Source of the DNA: a virus
Virus record (IMG/VR): IMGVR_UViG_3300020182_000122
Coordinates: 1 to 31,751 of that record
Strand: one strand, 5' to 3'
DNA length: 31,751 bases
Shown here: one piece after another, positions 1 through 8,658 of the stretch
Layout of the letters: each line of letters opens with the position of its first letter
How positions within the stretch are numbered: the stretch's first letter is position 1
Made by a program: the position numbers and the translations under genes
Notes under the pieces: model-generated
The model's input: only the letters and a program-made list of their open reading frames with translations
Told to the model about the DNA's origin: nothing
The model's database searches: none

Positions 1-259
1 TCCCAACCAAAACATCTGATGTTGCGTTGTTAGTCCCATCTGAAATAACAGGCGTCCACGTTCCTTCCTCATAGTCATCGAACAGTTCACTTGTGCCAGT
101 GCCAGAGGTGGCAGAGAAGTCGATGCCGTTGCCTGATGCGCCAATGACAATGTTGCCATCAGAAGAAGTTATATTTCCAGATGCAGTAACTGTTGTTGCA
201 TCTAAAGTATTAAACGTGGGGTTGCGACCAAAGATGCCGCCGTGTTGTTTGATGGTCAT
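1..259 (-). CDS. Tail-fibre-like protein, N-terminal part (gene runs off the left edge)
   Basis: The first 86 codons are visible; the 3' end lies outside the window. The start ATG (259-257) has a clear ribosome site, GAGGAG, about 7 bases upstream and follows the tailspike gene after a 27-base gap. The protein begins MTIKQHGGIFGRNPTF and is rich in Thr, Ser, Gly and Asn. It carries an EEGTWTPVI stretch, a short motif often seen in phage fibre and baseplate-associated proteins close to C-terminal domains. Its place directly after the tailspike suggests a second receptor-binding or fibre component, or a decoration of the tailspike. The exact role cannot be decided from this fragment. Confidence 0.7.
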   Translation of the reverse strand, partial: MTIKQHGGIFGRNPTFNTLDATTVTASGNITSSDGNIVIGASGNGIDFSATSGTGTSELFDDYEEGTWTPVISDGTNNATSDVLVG

Positions 260-286
260 TTTATGCTCCTCTTTGTTTGTTGTGCA

Positions 287-2935
287 TTACAGGAACCTAA
301 GTGACAGAGTACGTGAGCCTGCAAACCTGTTCTTAATGTACACGTTGCCATCTGTGTGCGGGCTGACTGTTATCCTGTCTGCTGTACCTGTTGCATCAGA
401 AACCTGTACACCAGTTGCAGCAACTAGGCTGGTGCCCCCACCGATAAAATCACACTCAGCATTTACGTGCATTCTATAGTGAAACAACCCACCGATATTT
501 GATGCTGGTGAAGCAGATACACCATTACCGATAGACAACATGCCTACGTCTCTAGGTGCAGGGATTGCAACAGCAGTGTTGGTTGCTAGTGTGATTTCAA
601 ACGAGCCACGTAAGTCTGTTAGCTGCGTACTAAATGATGCAAATGTATTGCCTGCCGCCATGATCTGTTTTGGAGTACCAATGACCCTTTTACCACTGGA
701 TCGTTCCTGTACATCCAACGTCAGCCTTGTAAATTCCTCCATACCAGCACCACAGATGCCAACAGTGAGTGCACCTACAACAACCTGCATAGTTCCAGAA
801 AGTTCGTTAGACGCCATACGCAGTGATGCGTTATCATCGAGACGAATAACATGGTTTGCTGTGCCGTGATGCTCAATGCCCTGAAAGTATAGGCCGTAGC
901 AGTTTCGGATGATACCACCTTGACCTGCCGCATCGTCGCCTAGTGCACGACACCGTGACATAACAATAATATCATCAACATTACCGTGGTGGCTAAAGTT
1001 AGAGATACGAACGTGACGCATCTGGCCCCAGATCATTGCACCTACATTGCCAGTGAGGCCATAACCCACACGGGATGGAAAATCAGTGGGATAGCCTGGA
1101 GTGGTATTTGGGTATGAAATATCGTTGCGGCCACGGACGTTTGTTACAGTACAGTTAGCTGCCTCAAGGAAGTTAAGGACACCAGACTTTTGTTGGTCAC
1201 TGCCAACAAGACGCCGTGTGTTGTGTCCACAGTTCTCGTAGGTAACACCATCAACAATCGTCATAGCATCATCAGCATTTCCATCTGGGGCAGCAGCACC
1301 GTTTAGTCCTGCAATGATAACTGGTGCACCTACGTTATCAAAGTAATTGTTTACAAACTGCACACCGACTGCACGTTCTTTCTCGCCGTTGCCGAATGTC
1401 CCGTCACGTCCCTGCGTCCATAGGCCTACTGGCAAATTTTTAAACGTGCTGTCGCTGACAATGCCATTTGTAATGCCAGTATCAAATGCAAAGCCTTTAC
1501 CACCGCCAGCAGATGACACCATTTCAAATCCGTCTAGGTTCTGAAAGGTGCAGCCATCAACCACTACATGACTAACACCAGCAATCAAAGAAAGTAGATT
1601 GTCGTTCCAGCCGTAAAGTGCGATGTCGCCAGCTTGGGGTGCTGCTGATAGTGCGTTGTTGAGGGTCAATGTACGTGTCGCACCTACATAAGAGCCTGTG
1701 AACGAAAACTCTTTTTCCGCAGCTCCAGTAGCAAACTGAATGATACGACCAGTGTAGAAGTCATCGACACTAGAGGCCGTTGCAGGTAGGACAACAGACG
1801 TTGTAGTGCTACCTGCTGGTAAAGTAAACTGAACGAGGCCTGGGTAATCAGTGCCATCAAAAGTAATATTGCTGAAACGCATGTCTTTCTTTATTGAGCC
1901 AGCAGAACTTGAGTTAGGGTCAACGGATTTACCAAGGGAGCCTGTCGAAGACCAGTAGTTGAAATCAATTCGGCCATCACGAATGTCTGCACCACTATCA
2001 AAAATGATATCGCCGTCCATTGTGATGCCGTTACCAAGAACAAGTGGTAGTTTGTTTAGAGCACTGTAATCTAACACAGTCTGGAATAGAGTACGGTCAG
2101 TTCGAGCAGCACCAAACATATCAGGTGACACAAAGCTGCTTGGCTGCAATTCAAACTGGACACCGCCAGAGTTTGTGAGGTCGCCACCAGAGGCTACAAC
2201 TTTGTACACAAAGCCACCCTCAACAACAGTGACGTAATCACCTGTATTAAAAAACGTTCCGTCTGTTGTGTCTGCGAGTAGCAGAGCAACTGTATCATAC
2301 TCTTTCTTATTAACAGTTGCAGAAAATAAAGAGTCTAATGCTAGTCTAACTGTTGTATCAGTGCCACCTTGGTCGTAAGTAACCAAATTGGCGTCAGTTA
2401 CGCCAATAATTGCCGTTTGGCTGCTGACAATCTCAATGGCAGAATAAAGAGGTGGTGCTACTGAGAACGTCAAAGTGCTGCCGCTTATGCTGTAACCTGA
2501 TTTGCTTTGATACACGCCATCAATGTAAACATTTGTCGCGTTTTCTGTTGCTGGTGATGCGCCCATGCCAAATGCAGTCGTGATGCCATCGCCGATCTGA
2601 TCCTGAACTACAACAACACCAGCAATCGCGTCAGGAGCGATACCATACCCAACAGGGCTGTAGATCACTAAGTCGCTATTCTTGTTGCGTACAGTTACAG
2701 AGAACTGACTGCCAGCGTATATTAAGGCTGGTGAGCCATTGCGCATGACATAGCCGTTAGACGTGCGTATAGGCTGCGCTACGGGCTGTGTGAACGCGCT
2801 GTCGTAATAAACCTGGATCGGGTTTGTTTCGGGGTTCTTATCGACCTCACCGAAATACAGATACCCATTATCAAGAGGATCGCCGTTTTTATCAGTGAAA
2901 ACTGGATACGGAGGTGCGAGTTGCGTAAGTGCCAT
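287..2935 (-). CDS. Tailspike with P22-like head-binding domain and beta-helix body
   Basis: This 882-residue protein probably forms the trimeric receptor-binding spike. Residues 1 to about 100 (PVFTDKNGDPLDNGYLYFGEVD, split here from NPIQVYYD) resemble the head-binding domain of the P22 tailspike (PF09008 family), which attaches the spike to the tail hub. Residues about 105-175 hold a module of the type IDGVYQSKSGYSISGSTLTF, common in podovirus fibres. Residues about 215-270 form a linker domain (TVALLLADTTDGTFFNTGDY). The Gly/Asn/Asp-rich middle (about 270-720) looks like a right-handed parallel beta-helix. A beta-rich C-terminal part follows. Ribosome site AAGGGGACAC precedes the ATG. Whether the body has hydrolase or lyase activity against host polysaccharide is not visible. 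Confidence 0.85.
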   Translation of the reverse strand: MALTQLAPPYPVFTDKNGDPLDNGYLYFGEVDKNPETNPIQVYYDSAFTQPVAQPIRTSNGYVMRNGSPALIYAGSQFSVTVRNKNSDLVIYSPVGYGIAPDAIAGVVVVQDQIGDGITTAFGMGASPATENATNVYIDGVYQSKSGYSISGSTLTFSVAPPLYSAIEIVSSQTAIIGVTDANLVTYDQGGTDTTVRLALDSLFSATVNKKEYDTVALLLADTTDGTFFNTGDYVTVVEGGFVYKVVASGGDLTNSGGVQFELQPSSFVSPDMFGAARTDRTLFQTVLDYSALNKLPLVLGNGITMDGDIIFDSGADIRDGRIDFNYWSSTGSLGKSVDPNSSSAGSIKKDMRFSNITFDGTDYPGLVQFTLPAGSTTTSVVLPATASSVDDFYTGRIIQFATGAAEKEFSFTGSYVGATRTLTLNNALSAAPQAGDIALYGWNDNLLSLIAGVSHVVVDGCTFQNLDGFEMVSSAGGGKGFAFDTGITNGIVSDSTFKNLPVGLWTQGRDGTFGNGEKERAVGVQFVNNYFDNVGAPVIIAGLNGAAAPDGNADDAMTIVDGVTYENCGHNTRRLVGSDQQKSGVLNFLEAANCTVTNVRGRNDISYPNTTPGYPTDFPSRVGYGLTGNVGAMIWGQMRHVRISNFSHHGNVDDIIVMSRCRALGDDAAGQGGIIRNCYGLYFQGIEHHGTANHVIRLDDNASLRMASNELSGTMQVVVGALTVGICGAGMEEFTRLTLDVQERSSGKRVIGTPKQIMAAGNTFASFSTQLTDLRGSFEITLATNTAVAIPAPRDVGMLSIGNGVSASPASNIGGLFHYRMHVNAECDFIGGGTSLVAATGVQVSDATGTADRITVSPHTDGNVYIKNRFAGSRTLSLRFL

Positions 2936-2998
2936 TTATTGTGTCCCCTTGCTCTGCAAGTCTTTTATCATAAAAAAGGGTGCTTTGGATAAGTTCAT
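2936..2998 (-). CDS. Possible 20-residue micro-ORF between ejection protein and tailspike
   Basis: The ATG overlaps the stop of the upstream 642-residue gene (ATGA), and the TAA stop directly abuts the tailspike ATG. A strong GAGGAGG ribosome site sits 7 bases before the ATG, although these bases also code for the end of the upstream protein. The product would be MNLSKAPFFMIKDLQSKGTQ. It fills the intergenic space exactly, so it could be a small gene or a translational coupler to the tailspike. No family is recognised. Confidence 0.35.
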   Translation of the reverse strand: MNLSKAPFFMIKDLQSKGTQ

Positions 2999-4923
2999 TG
3001 CTGGCCCTCCTCTGTTCCCTTTTGCGCCCTTACAGCATCAGCCAAGCGCTTAATCAATTGTGCCTCTTCTGGGCTTCCAACGCGGGTCTGCGGGATCTTC
3101 AAAAGAATGTTGCGAACTGGCGCGCTTTCATACAGTCGAGCCAGACCACCAACGCTCGCTCCGGCAACCAGACCAGAACCAAAACCGCCAAAGATGTCGG
3201 TCAAGAACGCAGCGCCAATAGCCGGTGCCGCCTGAACGCCAGTTGGCGGCGCAACAGCAGCCTGCCCAGCGCGTTCTGTCATTTTCAAGGTGCGCGCAAG
3301 ACCCTCAACAGCGCGAAGATCATCGCCGCTAAATAATACGCCAACTTGTGTCCCCAGTTTTTTTAGAGCCTGCTTAAAGCGATCAGGGCTTACATCTTCA
3401 ATGTCACCGCCAGCTTTCTTCAAAGCCTCATGCAGAACGGCTGTGCGTGCATTGCGTTTCCCTTTCGCATCCAAGTTCCGATACAGTGTTTTCACATCGC
3501 TTGGCTTCTGGCTAAACAACATATTGCGGATTGTCTCAGGCGTCATATCGCCCTTCTTCAAGGCATTGCGCAAGGTTGTGTTTTGCAATTCACCGGCAAG
3601 TTCAGAAAGCCTGCGGTTTGCAATCTTAAATTTGTTCAAGTCACCGCGATTGCCATTTGCCTGCACAAATGCCTCTAGGTCTTCGCGTAGAGGCGCATAT
3701 ATGCGGGAAAGAGACTTCTCTCCAGTATTACGAACAGATGCCAGATCTCCGCTCGCAAACGCGTTTCCAATTATTTTGCGCAGTTCCTCGATGTTGCGAA
3801 TACCTTGACCAGAAAACTGCATTTCAGTTGTGCCATCAGGAAGAGTGACTTCACGCGCACCGCGAATTGAGTTCTTCCAGTCTTCAAGAACATCAATAAC
3901 AGGACGAACTTTATCTGATCTCAAATTATTTAGTCGCGAAATCTCACTATCGATCGCAGCAACGGTGCGAGATACATCAACCGGACCAGCGTCACGAAGA
4001 TCTTCAATGACAGTTTCTTTCATGCCTGTGTATTTGTTTAAATCCTGACCGCGCTTGCGAAGCAAGGAAGCCATCACATCATCGCTTGCTCCGGCAGCAT
4101 CTTCAGCACCGAAGTCACGCAGAACATTGCGGACAGCTTGGATGCGCTCTTCTTGCTGTGCAGCGCGCGGGCCACCGGTTCCGGCCACAGGAACCATCTC
4201 ACCGGTGCGTTGCAACCAACGGCCAGCAAATGTCTCAGGACCGCGAACATCTGTTGTCATGACGCGCACGCCAGCCTGTTCAGCTTCACGAACAGCGCCA
4301 GGAACGGCAGCTGGGGTGGGCTCAAAGGTTGTTCCTGCACCACGGGCACCAACAATGCCTCCTAAAAGCCCAGCGCCCAGCTGTGCGGCTATGCCACCAC
4401 CAAGTTCAGCAGTTGCTTGCGCTGCACCACCGGAACCAGCTGCACCGGCAACCTGTTGACCTGGTTGTGCCGCCAGTTGCGTTGTCACTTGTTGGGATGT
4501 TCCTGTCAAAAATGGCTTTAATGCAGATGCAAGTTTTGCCTGCAAGCCACCAGCGGTCATAGCTTCACCTATCGCGCCCACAACGCGCTCTGTTGCGCCT
4601 TCTGGCTCTGGAACGCCAGCAGATGTAAGAGTTTGCTTAATTGTCTCACGAAGCGGGCCGACTTCTTCGGCCATTAGAGGAAACACGCCTTCTGGACCAA
4701 TTAACTTATTTTGAACGGCTGCAATCGGATCGTAAGCCAAGCCAACAAGACTTCCAGCGCCTTGCGCCACGGAACGTCCGGTCAAGCCAAGCTGACGCCC
4801 AAAGTCATCCATTGGGCTTGGCTCTTGGACACCTTCAGCAATGCCCTTTGCAATGGCCTCTATTTCATCAGTTGAAAGACCAGCTGCTTTTTGTGCCAGC
4901 GCTTCGAGCTCTTCTTCATTCAT
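2995..4923 (-). CDS. Ejection (DNA transfer) protein, P22 gp16-like by position and composition
   Basis: This 642-residue protein is the last of three consecutive candidates for ejection proteins, the same place as P22 gene 16, just before the tailspike. P22 gp16 is packaged in the capsid and expelled into the host envelope to help DNA cross the cell wall and membrane. The N-terminal 45 residues are acidic and helical. A long Ala/Gly-rich segment with membrane-compatible stretches (about residues 160-200, AAQLGAGLLGGIVGARGAG) is followed by charged helices, and a second Gly/Ala-rich hydrophobic segment lies near residues 570-600 (AAFLTDIFGGFGSGLVAGAS). This pattern fits a protein that inserts into membranes. 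It overlaps the upstream gene by 8 bases. The function is inferred from synteny and composition. Confidence 0.65.
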   Translation of the reverse strand: MNEEELEALAQKAAGLSTDEIEAIAKGIAEGVQEPSPMDDFGRQLGLTGRSVAQGAGSLVGLAYDPIAAVQNKLIGPEGVFPLMAEEVGPLRETIKQTLTSAGVPEPEGATERVVGAIGEAMTAGGLQAKLASALKPFLTGTSQQVTTQLAAQPGQQVAGAAGSGGAAQATAELGGGIAAQLGAGLLGGIVGARGAGTTFEPTPAAVPGAVREAEQAGVRVMTTDVRGPETFAGRWLQRTGEMVPVAGTGGPRAAQQEERIQAVRNVLRDFGAEDAAGASDDVMASLLRKRGQDLNKYTGMKETVIEDLRDAGPVDVSRTVAAIDSEISRLNNLRSDKVRPVIDVLEDWKNSIRGAREVTLPDGTTEMQFSGQGIRNIEELRKIIGNAFASGDLASVRNTGEKSLSRIYAPLREDLEAFVQANGNRGDLNKFKIANRRLSELAGELQNTTLRNALKKGDMTPETIRNMLFSQKPSDVKTLYRNLDAKGKRNARTAVLHEALKKAGGDIEDVSPDRFKQALKKLGTQVGVLFSGDDLRAVEGLARTLKMTERAGQAAVAPPTGVQAAPAIGAAFLTDIFGGFGSGLVAGASVGGLARLYESAPVRNILLKIPQTRVGSPEEAQLIKRLADAVRAQKGTEEGQQ

Positions 4924-6382
4924 AAACGGACCTCTGTTCTGAGTTCATTTGGCCCCATATTGCTTCTGGAGTAATTCCATATTTCTCAGCGTTTGCAATA
5001 ACGGCTGGATTTGTAAGGAACGATTGTGGAACTGCACCAGTGGCAGTCTGTTGCTGTGTGGCAGCTTCGACGCCAAACACGTTCACAGGATTAAGATCAT
5101 AGTTGTCAATGATTTGCGCAAAGCTGGAGCGAACTGCATCTTGTTGACGTTTTGCTGCATCAAGATACTGCTTAGACAAGCGCACAAAGTCTTTGCGTTG
5201 CTCTGGGGACAAGAAGCGACCGTCTTCAATTTTTGTTGCAGCCGCTTTCAATCTACCCATCAAGCCACTCGTATCACGGGCAGTTGCAAATTCTGTCTCA
5301 CGAACAACGGAACCTGGATCAAGCATCTTCATAAACGATGTGACCAATGCAATGTCACCCGCGCCGCTGTCATCGGCCGCAGATGTATTAATCAAGTCAT
5401 AGTTCCGCGAAGCAGATGTCAAATCCTCAGTGCGCTTGACGTATTCTCCGCGAAGACGTGCCTCTTCCGAGATCTGCTGTTGCAGCGTCAGACCTTCTTC
5501 ACCCTTCTTTTGTTCAATGCGAATTGCAGTATCCAAGACGAATTTCGGAAGAATTTTATTCTCAACATCTTGAGCAATTTTACCGATCTGGGAAACAGCT
5601 TCCAGCGCAGTTTCACCGAGACCAGCTTTTCCAGCCATTGCCTCTTCATATTGGCCATCACCACCCTCTCCACGCGGAACGATGCCAGCTGCGCGAAGCT
5701 GTGCATCAGTGGTGCGGAACGCTTCCGTTTGCTTAACATCGCCCTTGTTGTTAGCAATTTTCCAAAATTTTTCGAATTCATCAAAAGAAATGATGTCAAG
5801 CAATGGAGCGAACGCTCCTGTTTGCAAGCTTAGAGGATCTTCTTCAAGCATTATAAGCTGTGACTTATACGCTGCCGCACCTCGATCATCACCAGAAGCA
5901 GTTGCCGCATCCAATCGTTCTTGGATAAGATTTTTCGCTACATCTTCATGTCCGTGACCAATAGAAAAGGCAATCTGCTGGAGATAACGCTTTTCGTTAT
6001 TAACGCGTTCTTCACTGAAACTACTTGCAAGTGATTGGAAGTGCTTAGAAACTTGGGGGAACTCAACCATAGCGCGGCGCAAGTCAGAAGCCGTGGCCGT
6101 TCCAGCCTCTTGCTTATCCAAGTATTCAAGCAATGCTTGCTGACCCCGTGCTGCTTGCTCACGCTTCGCTTGAGCCTGTGCTGCTGCCGCCTGCTGCTGC
6201 TGAATTGCTCTGGCACGATCTTCCTTGGCCAACGCAAATTGTTCTTGGGCGCGGCCCTCTTGGCTTTGAGCCAGTTCACGGCCCTGACGCTGCGTCAGAA
6301 TACCTTCGCCAAACTTTAAGCCCTGCATATAACCCTCAATCGGGTTCAGGACGTTCATAGAATAATTGATAGGACTAACCAT
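4916..6382 (-). CDS. Ejection protein, P22 gp20-like by position and composition
   Basis: This 488-residue protein starts one base into the upstream gene (TAATG junction) and ends 8 bases inside the next. The N-terminal 100 residues are a Gln/Ala/Arg-rich helical segment (QQQQAAAAQAQAKREQAARG), as in P22 gp20-type ejection proteins, followed by charged helical sequence to the C-terminus. P22 gp20 is carried in the virion and ejected with gp7 and gp16 to form part of the trans-envelope conduit. No enzyme motif was found. The role rests on gene order, size and composition. Confidence 0.6.
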   Translation of the reverse strand: MVSPINYSMNVLNPIEGYMQGLKFGEGILTQRQGRELAQSQEGRAQEQFALAKEDRARAIQQQQAAAAQAQAKREQAARGQQALLEYLDKQEAGTATASDLRRAMVEFPQVSKHFQSLASSFSEERVNNEKRYLQQIAFSIGHGHEDVAKNLIQERLDAATASGDDRGAAAYKSQLIMLEEDPLSLQTGAFAPLLDIISFDEFEKFWKIANNKGDVKQTEAFRTTDAQLRAAGIVPRGEGGDGQYEEAMAGKAGLGETALEAVSQIGKIAQDVENKILPKFVLDTAIRIEQKKGEEGLTLQQQISEEARLRGEYVKRTEDLTSASRNYDLINTSAADDSGAGDIALVTSFMKMLDPGSVVRETEFATARDTSGLMGRLKAAATKIEDGRFLSPEQRKDFVRLSKQYLDAAKRQQDAVRSSFAQIIDNYDLNPVNVFGVEAATQQQTATGAVPQSFLTNPAVIANAEKYGITPEAIWGQMNSEQRSVYE

Positions 6383-7182
6383 TAGAACGGCCTCGCTGGC
6401 GGTATTAGGGAACTGGTCATAGAGCCACTTACAACATTAGTGCTGATTGGCGCGCCAGTGGTGATTGGCGCACCGCCAAACGGATTGGGCAAAATACCAG
6501 CGGAAACGCCGCCAGCATATTGGCCAATGCTGCCCATTACGTTGCCAAATGCCTGACCCGAAGCCAAAGCGGAACCAGCCGCAGCTGCGCCCTGCTGACC
6601 GTATAGGTTCCCAATGTTTGCGGCACTTGCCTGACCAGCCGCAGCTTGACGCGCAGCAGCCGCCTGACCTGCACCAAAGATGTTTTGACTTGTGGTCTGG
6701 CCAAGAGCCGTAAGACCGCCCAAGCGACTATATTGCTGATTGATAAGCGACGAAAGAACTTGCGGTCGAAACTGAGCCAATGCCGCCTGCGTGTTCCCGC
6801 CACGCAAACCGCCTGTAGCAGCCGCGCTCTGTAAGATTGCTTCCTCACCCGCACCAACCAATGATTGATACTCAGCACCACCCTCAATAGCCGATATTGC
6901 TTCGCGTTGCGCCGCTGGGCCAGAAACGCCAGCAAGCGCCATTTGCTGCTCAAGTGCAGGCACGCCAGCCTGTGCGTATGGCGACAGATCTGCAAGTGCA
7001 GCTTCACCAGCATCCACATAGGGTGCAAGCAGCTTGGTAGCTTCATCAAACTGCCTGCGCTGCTCCGCAATGCCCATTTCAGCTGCTTGCGTTTGTGCGG
7101 CAGCGGCAGTTCTAGCCGCTCTGCTCTGCACCGCACCGCCGATAATGCTTGACCCAATTACTGCTGTTGCCATCATTGCCAT
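6382..7182 (-). CDS. Ejection (DNA transfer) protein, P22 gp7-like
   Basis: This 266-residue Ala/Gln/Gly-rich protein has a hydrophobic N-terminus (MATAVIGSSIIGGAVQSR), then a helical RRQFDEATKLLAPYVDAGEAAL segment (written in two pieces: RRQFDEATKLLAPYV and DAGEAAL), then low-complexity Gly/Ala/Gln sequence with GNLYGQQGAAAAGSALA. This layout is common in small podovirus DNA-transfer proteins located before the two larger ejection proteins. The hydrophobic leader could be removed during assembly, as with P22 gp7, but no cleavage site can be proved. The start ATG at 7182 overlaps the cupin gene by 10 bases and has GGAGG 9 bases upstream. Confidence 0.65.
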   Translation of the reverse strand: MAMMATAVIGSSIIGGAVQSRAARTAAAAQTQAAEMGIAEQRRQFDEATKLLAPYVDAGEAALADLSPYAQAGVPALEQQMALAGVSGPAAQREAISAIEGGAEYQSLVGAGEEAILQSAAATGGLRGGNTQAALAQFRPQVLSSLINQQYSRLGGLTALGQTTSQNIFGAGQAAAARQAAAGQASAANIGNLYGQQGAAAAGSALASGQAFGNVMGSIGQYAGGVSAGILPNPFGGAPITTGAPISTNVVSGSMTSSLIPPARPF

Positions 7183-7742
7183 GAGACAAGCCCTCCAAGG
7201 TGTTTGCGAACAGCATCGCTTATAGCGTCAGCGTTCTTCTTTTCTTCTTGCTTGATTTTCCAAGCATCCGTCTTTTCAACGAACATATCTTCAATTTTTT
7301 CTGGATCTGTTTCGTCAGTAGCCAAAACATTCTGCCAGACAACATCTTCGATTGCGTATCCAAGTTTCCTGCCAGGTTCGCTGACAAAGATATATGGACC
7401 TTCAATGACGCGGACCTCATCGTTGATGACAACTGCGGCTTTGCCTTTAAGCAGAATGTTCATCGTCTGCTCTCTGTGCTTGTGGCTCAGAACCAAAGAC
7501 CCAGCAGGAACAAACAACTCACGGATACATACGCCAGGTCCAAAGTAATGATGGACAGGGCATTCAGCTTGTTCTTGAGACAAAAGATATTGCTCGACAA
7601 GATCCAAGTCGATTGGAGCAAAATCTTCATTTCTCTCAATTATGTGCAATGGGCCATCCTCTTGGGGAACCGCCTGCTGGTTGGCCATTGTCTCAGCACC
7701 TGCATTATCACAGAAATCAGTGTTTAGGGCAAGATCATTCAT
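7173..7742 (-). CDS. Cupin-fold protein within the ejection-protein cluster
   Basis: This 189-residue protein has a single cupin-like beta-barrel at about residues 62-145. Motif 1 is partly present as GSLVLSHKHREQTMN with H87, H89 and E91, the residues that usually bind a metal. Motif 2 is PGRKLGYAIEDVVWQN, where the usual metal-binding His is replaced by Tyr129, so metal binding may be weak or altered. The N-terminal 60 and C-terminal 45 residues are charged and helical. It starts in an ATGA overlap with the lytic transglycosylase and overlaps the gp7-like gene, so it is in the virion operon. It could be a structural or host-modifying virion component. Substrate and activity are unknown. Confidence 0.6.
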   Translation of the reverse strand: MNDLALNTDFCDNAGAETMANQQAVPQEDGPLHIIERNEDFAPIDLDLVEQYLLSQEQAECPVHHYFGPGVCIRELFVPAGSLVLSHKHREQTMNILLKGKAAVVINDEVRVIEGPYIFVSEPGRKLGYAIEDVVWQNVLATDETDPEKIEDMFVEKTDAWKIKQEEKKNADAISDAVRKHLGGLVSWQ

Positions 7743-8278
7743 TTTAACTGAAACCTTTGAGCAATCTCGTATGGATTATACAAATCAGTCGGCTGAACCT
7801 GTTCCCTTTGCATGGCGTAGAAATCAGCCAGAGCATCTCTTGGCTCGTAACCACGCGCAAACTCCTCTTCCTCTTGCGGAGTAGCCTGTGGGCGTCCCTC
7901 AAGAACTCTTGTGTCAGAATATCCGCCCATGATTTTGTTCACATAGTTTTGCGTCTCTTCGAACGGAGGAATGCCGCCATATTTGCTGACGTTTCCTGGG
8001 CCAGCGTTGTAAGCGGCAAGTGCCAAAGAGGTGTCCCCAAACCTATCAATCTGCTGACGCAAGTATCTTGCGCCACCCCGAAGGTTTTGGACAGGATCTT
8101 CTGGATCAACACCCAATTCAGCCGCAGTCCCTGGCATAAGTTGCGCAAGACCAAAAGCACCAGCAGGCGAACGCGCACTTGGATTAAATGCGCTTTCAGC
8201 AGTCACCAAGCGAATAAAGAGATCTGGATCGACGCCTTCCTCCAAGGCGATGCGATATGCTGTATCACGATAGTCCAT
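7739..8278 (-). CDS. Virion-associated lytic transglycosylase (SLT domain)
   Basis: This 179-residue protein carries an SLT-type (goose-lysozyme-like) domain over residues about 1-120. The catalytic glutamate is E28 in AESAFNPSA, followed by the family motifs GAFGLAQLMPGTAAELGV and LALAAYNAGPGNV. Such enzymes cut the glycan backbone of peptidoglycan, giving 1,6-anhydromuramoyl ends. No signal peptide is visible. Its place beside the ejection-protein genes, rather than a holin, points to a virion enzyme that opens the cell wall locally during DNA entry. The C-terminal 60 residues are acidic and Gln/Tyr-rich and may anchor it in the particle. It overlaps neighbours on both sides (TGATG and ATGA). 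Confidence 0.9.
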   Translation of the reverse strand: MDYRDTAYRIALEEGVDPDLFIRLVTAESAFNPSARSPAGAFGLAQLMPGTAAELGVDPEDPVQNLRGGARYLRQQIDRFGDTSLALAAYNAGPGNVSKYGGIPPFEETQNYVNKIMGGYSDTRVLEGRPQATPQEEEEFARGYEPRDALADFYAMQREQVQPTDLYNPYEIAQRFQLK

Positions 8279-8649
8279 CAGTCACACTCTTCCCAAGCCT
8301 GACAGGAGCGCAAGTTGTGGCACACGAAGTCGAAGCGCACACAGTAGCCACGACCACCCGCATCTGTGTCATAATCATCAAGCGGGATGCTTTCCATCAT
8401 GGCCTGCTTCATAGGGCCATTCTTGAAATACTCGCAGTTTGCGCAGAGGCGGCGGCGTGCTTCTTTCTCATCGCAGCCCAGCGCCTTGCCAAGATCTTTC
8501 CAATACTCTTTGTTGGCTTTAGGGTCGATCGACGGGTTCTCTGGTCCTAGACGCCACTCTTCCACAACCATCTTGCGGTTCTTCTTGTTCTCAGCTGTCG
8601 ATACGATCTTCATCTTCGGCAGGCCAAACTCAATCATCATATCATCCAT
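8278..8649 (-). CDS. Cysteine-rich protein, probably metal-binding
   Basis: This 123-residue protein has seven cysteines in its second half: C59, C69, C72, C103, C110, C116 and C122. The arrangement CANC, then C-x6-C-x5-C with the aromatic context CVRFDFVCHNLRSCQAWE, suggests binding of zinc or an iron-sulfur cluster, although no named family is certain. The first half is charged. It lies in the virion operon between a beta-rich small protein and the lytic transglycosylase, which it overlaps by one base. A role in the virion is possible but not shown. Confidence 0.65.
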   Translation of the reverse strand: MDDMMIEFGLPKMKIVSTAENKKNRKMVVEEWRLGPENPSIDPKANKEYWKDLGKALGCDEKEARRRLCANCEYFKNGPMKQAMMESIPLDDYDTDAGGRGYCVRFDFVCHNLRSCQAWEECD

Positions 8650-8658
8650 ATCGATCTC

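Noticed and set aside
4055-4459. Long plus-strand frame opposite the gp16-like gene
   Set aside because: It is the antisense shadow of an Ala/Gly-rich gene; no ribosome site, and the composition (Ser, Ala, Pro, Cys) is typical of a mirrored frame.
7739-8278. Endolysin call for the SLT protein
   Set aside because: It lies among ejection-protein genes without a holin, which favours a virion-associated enzyme.
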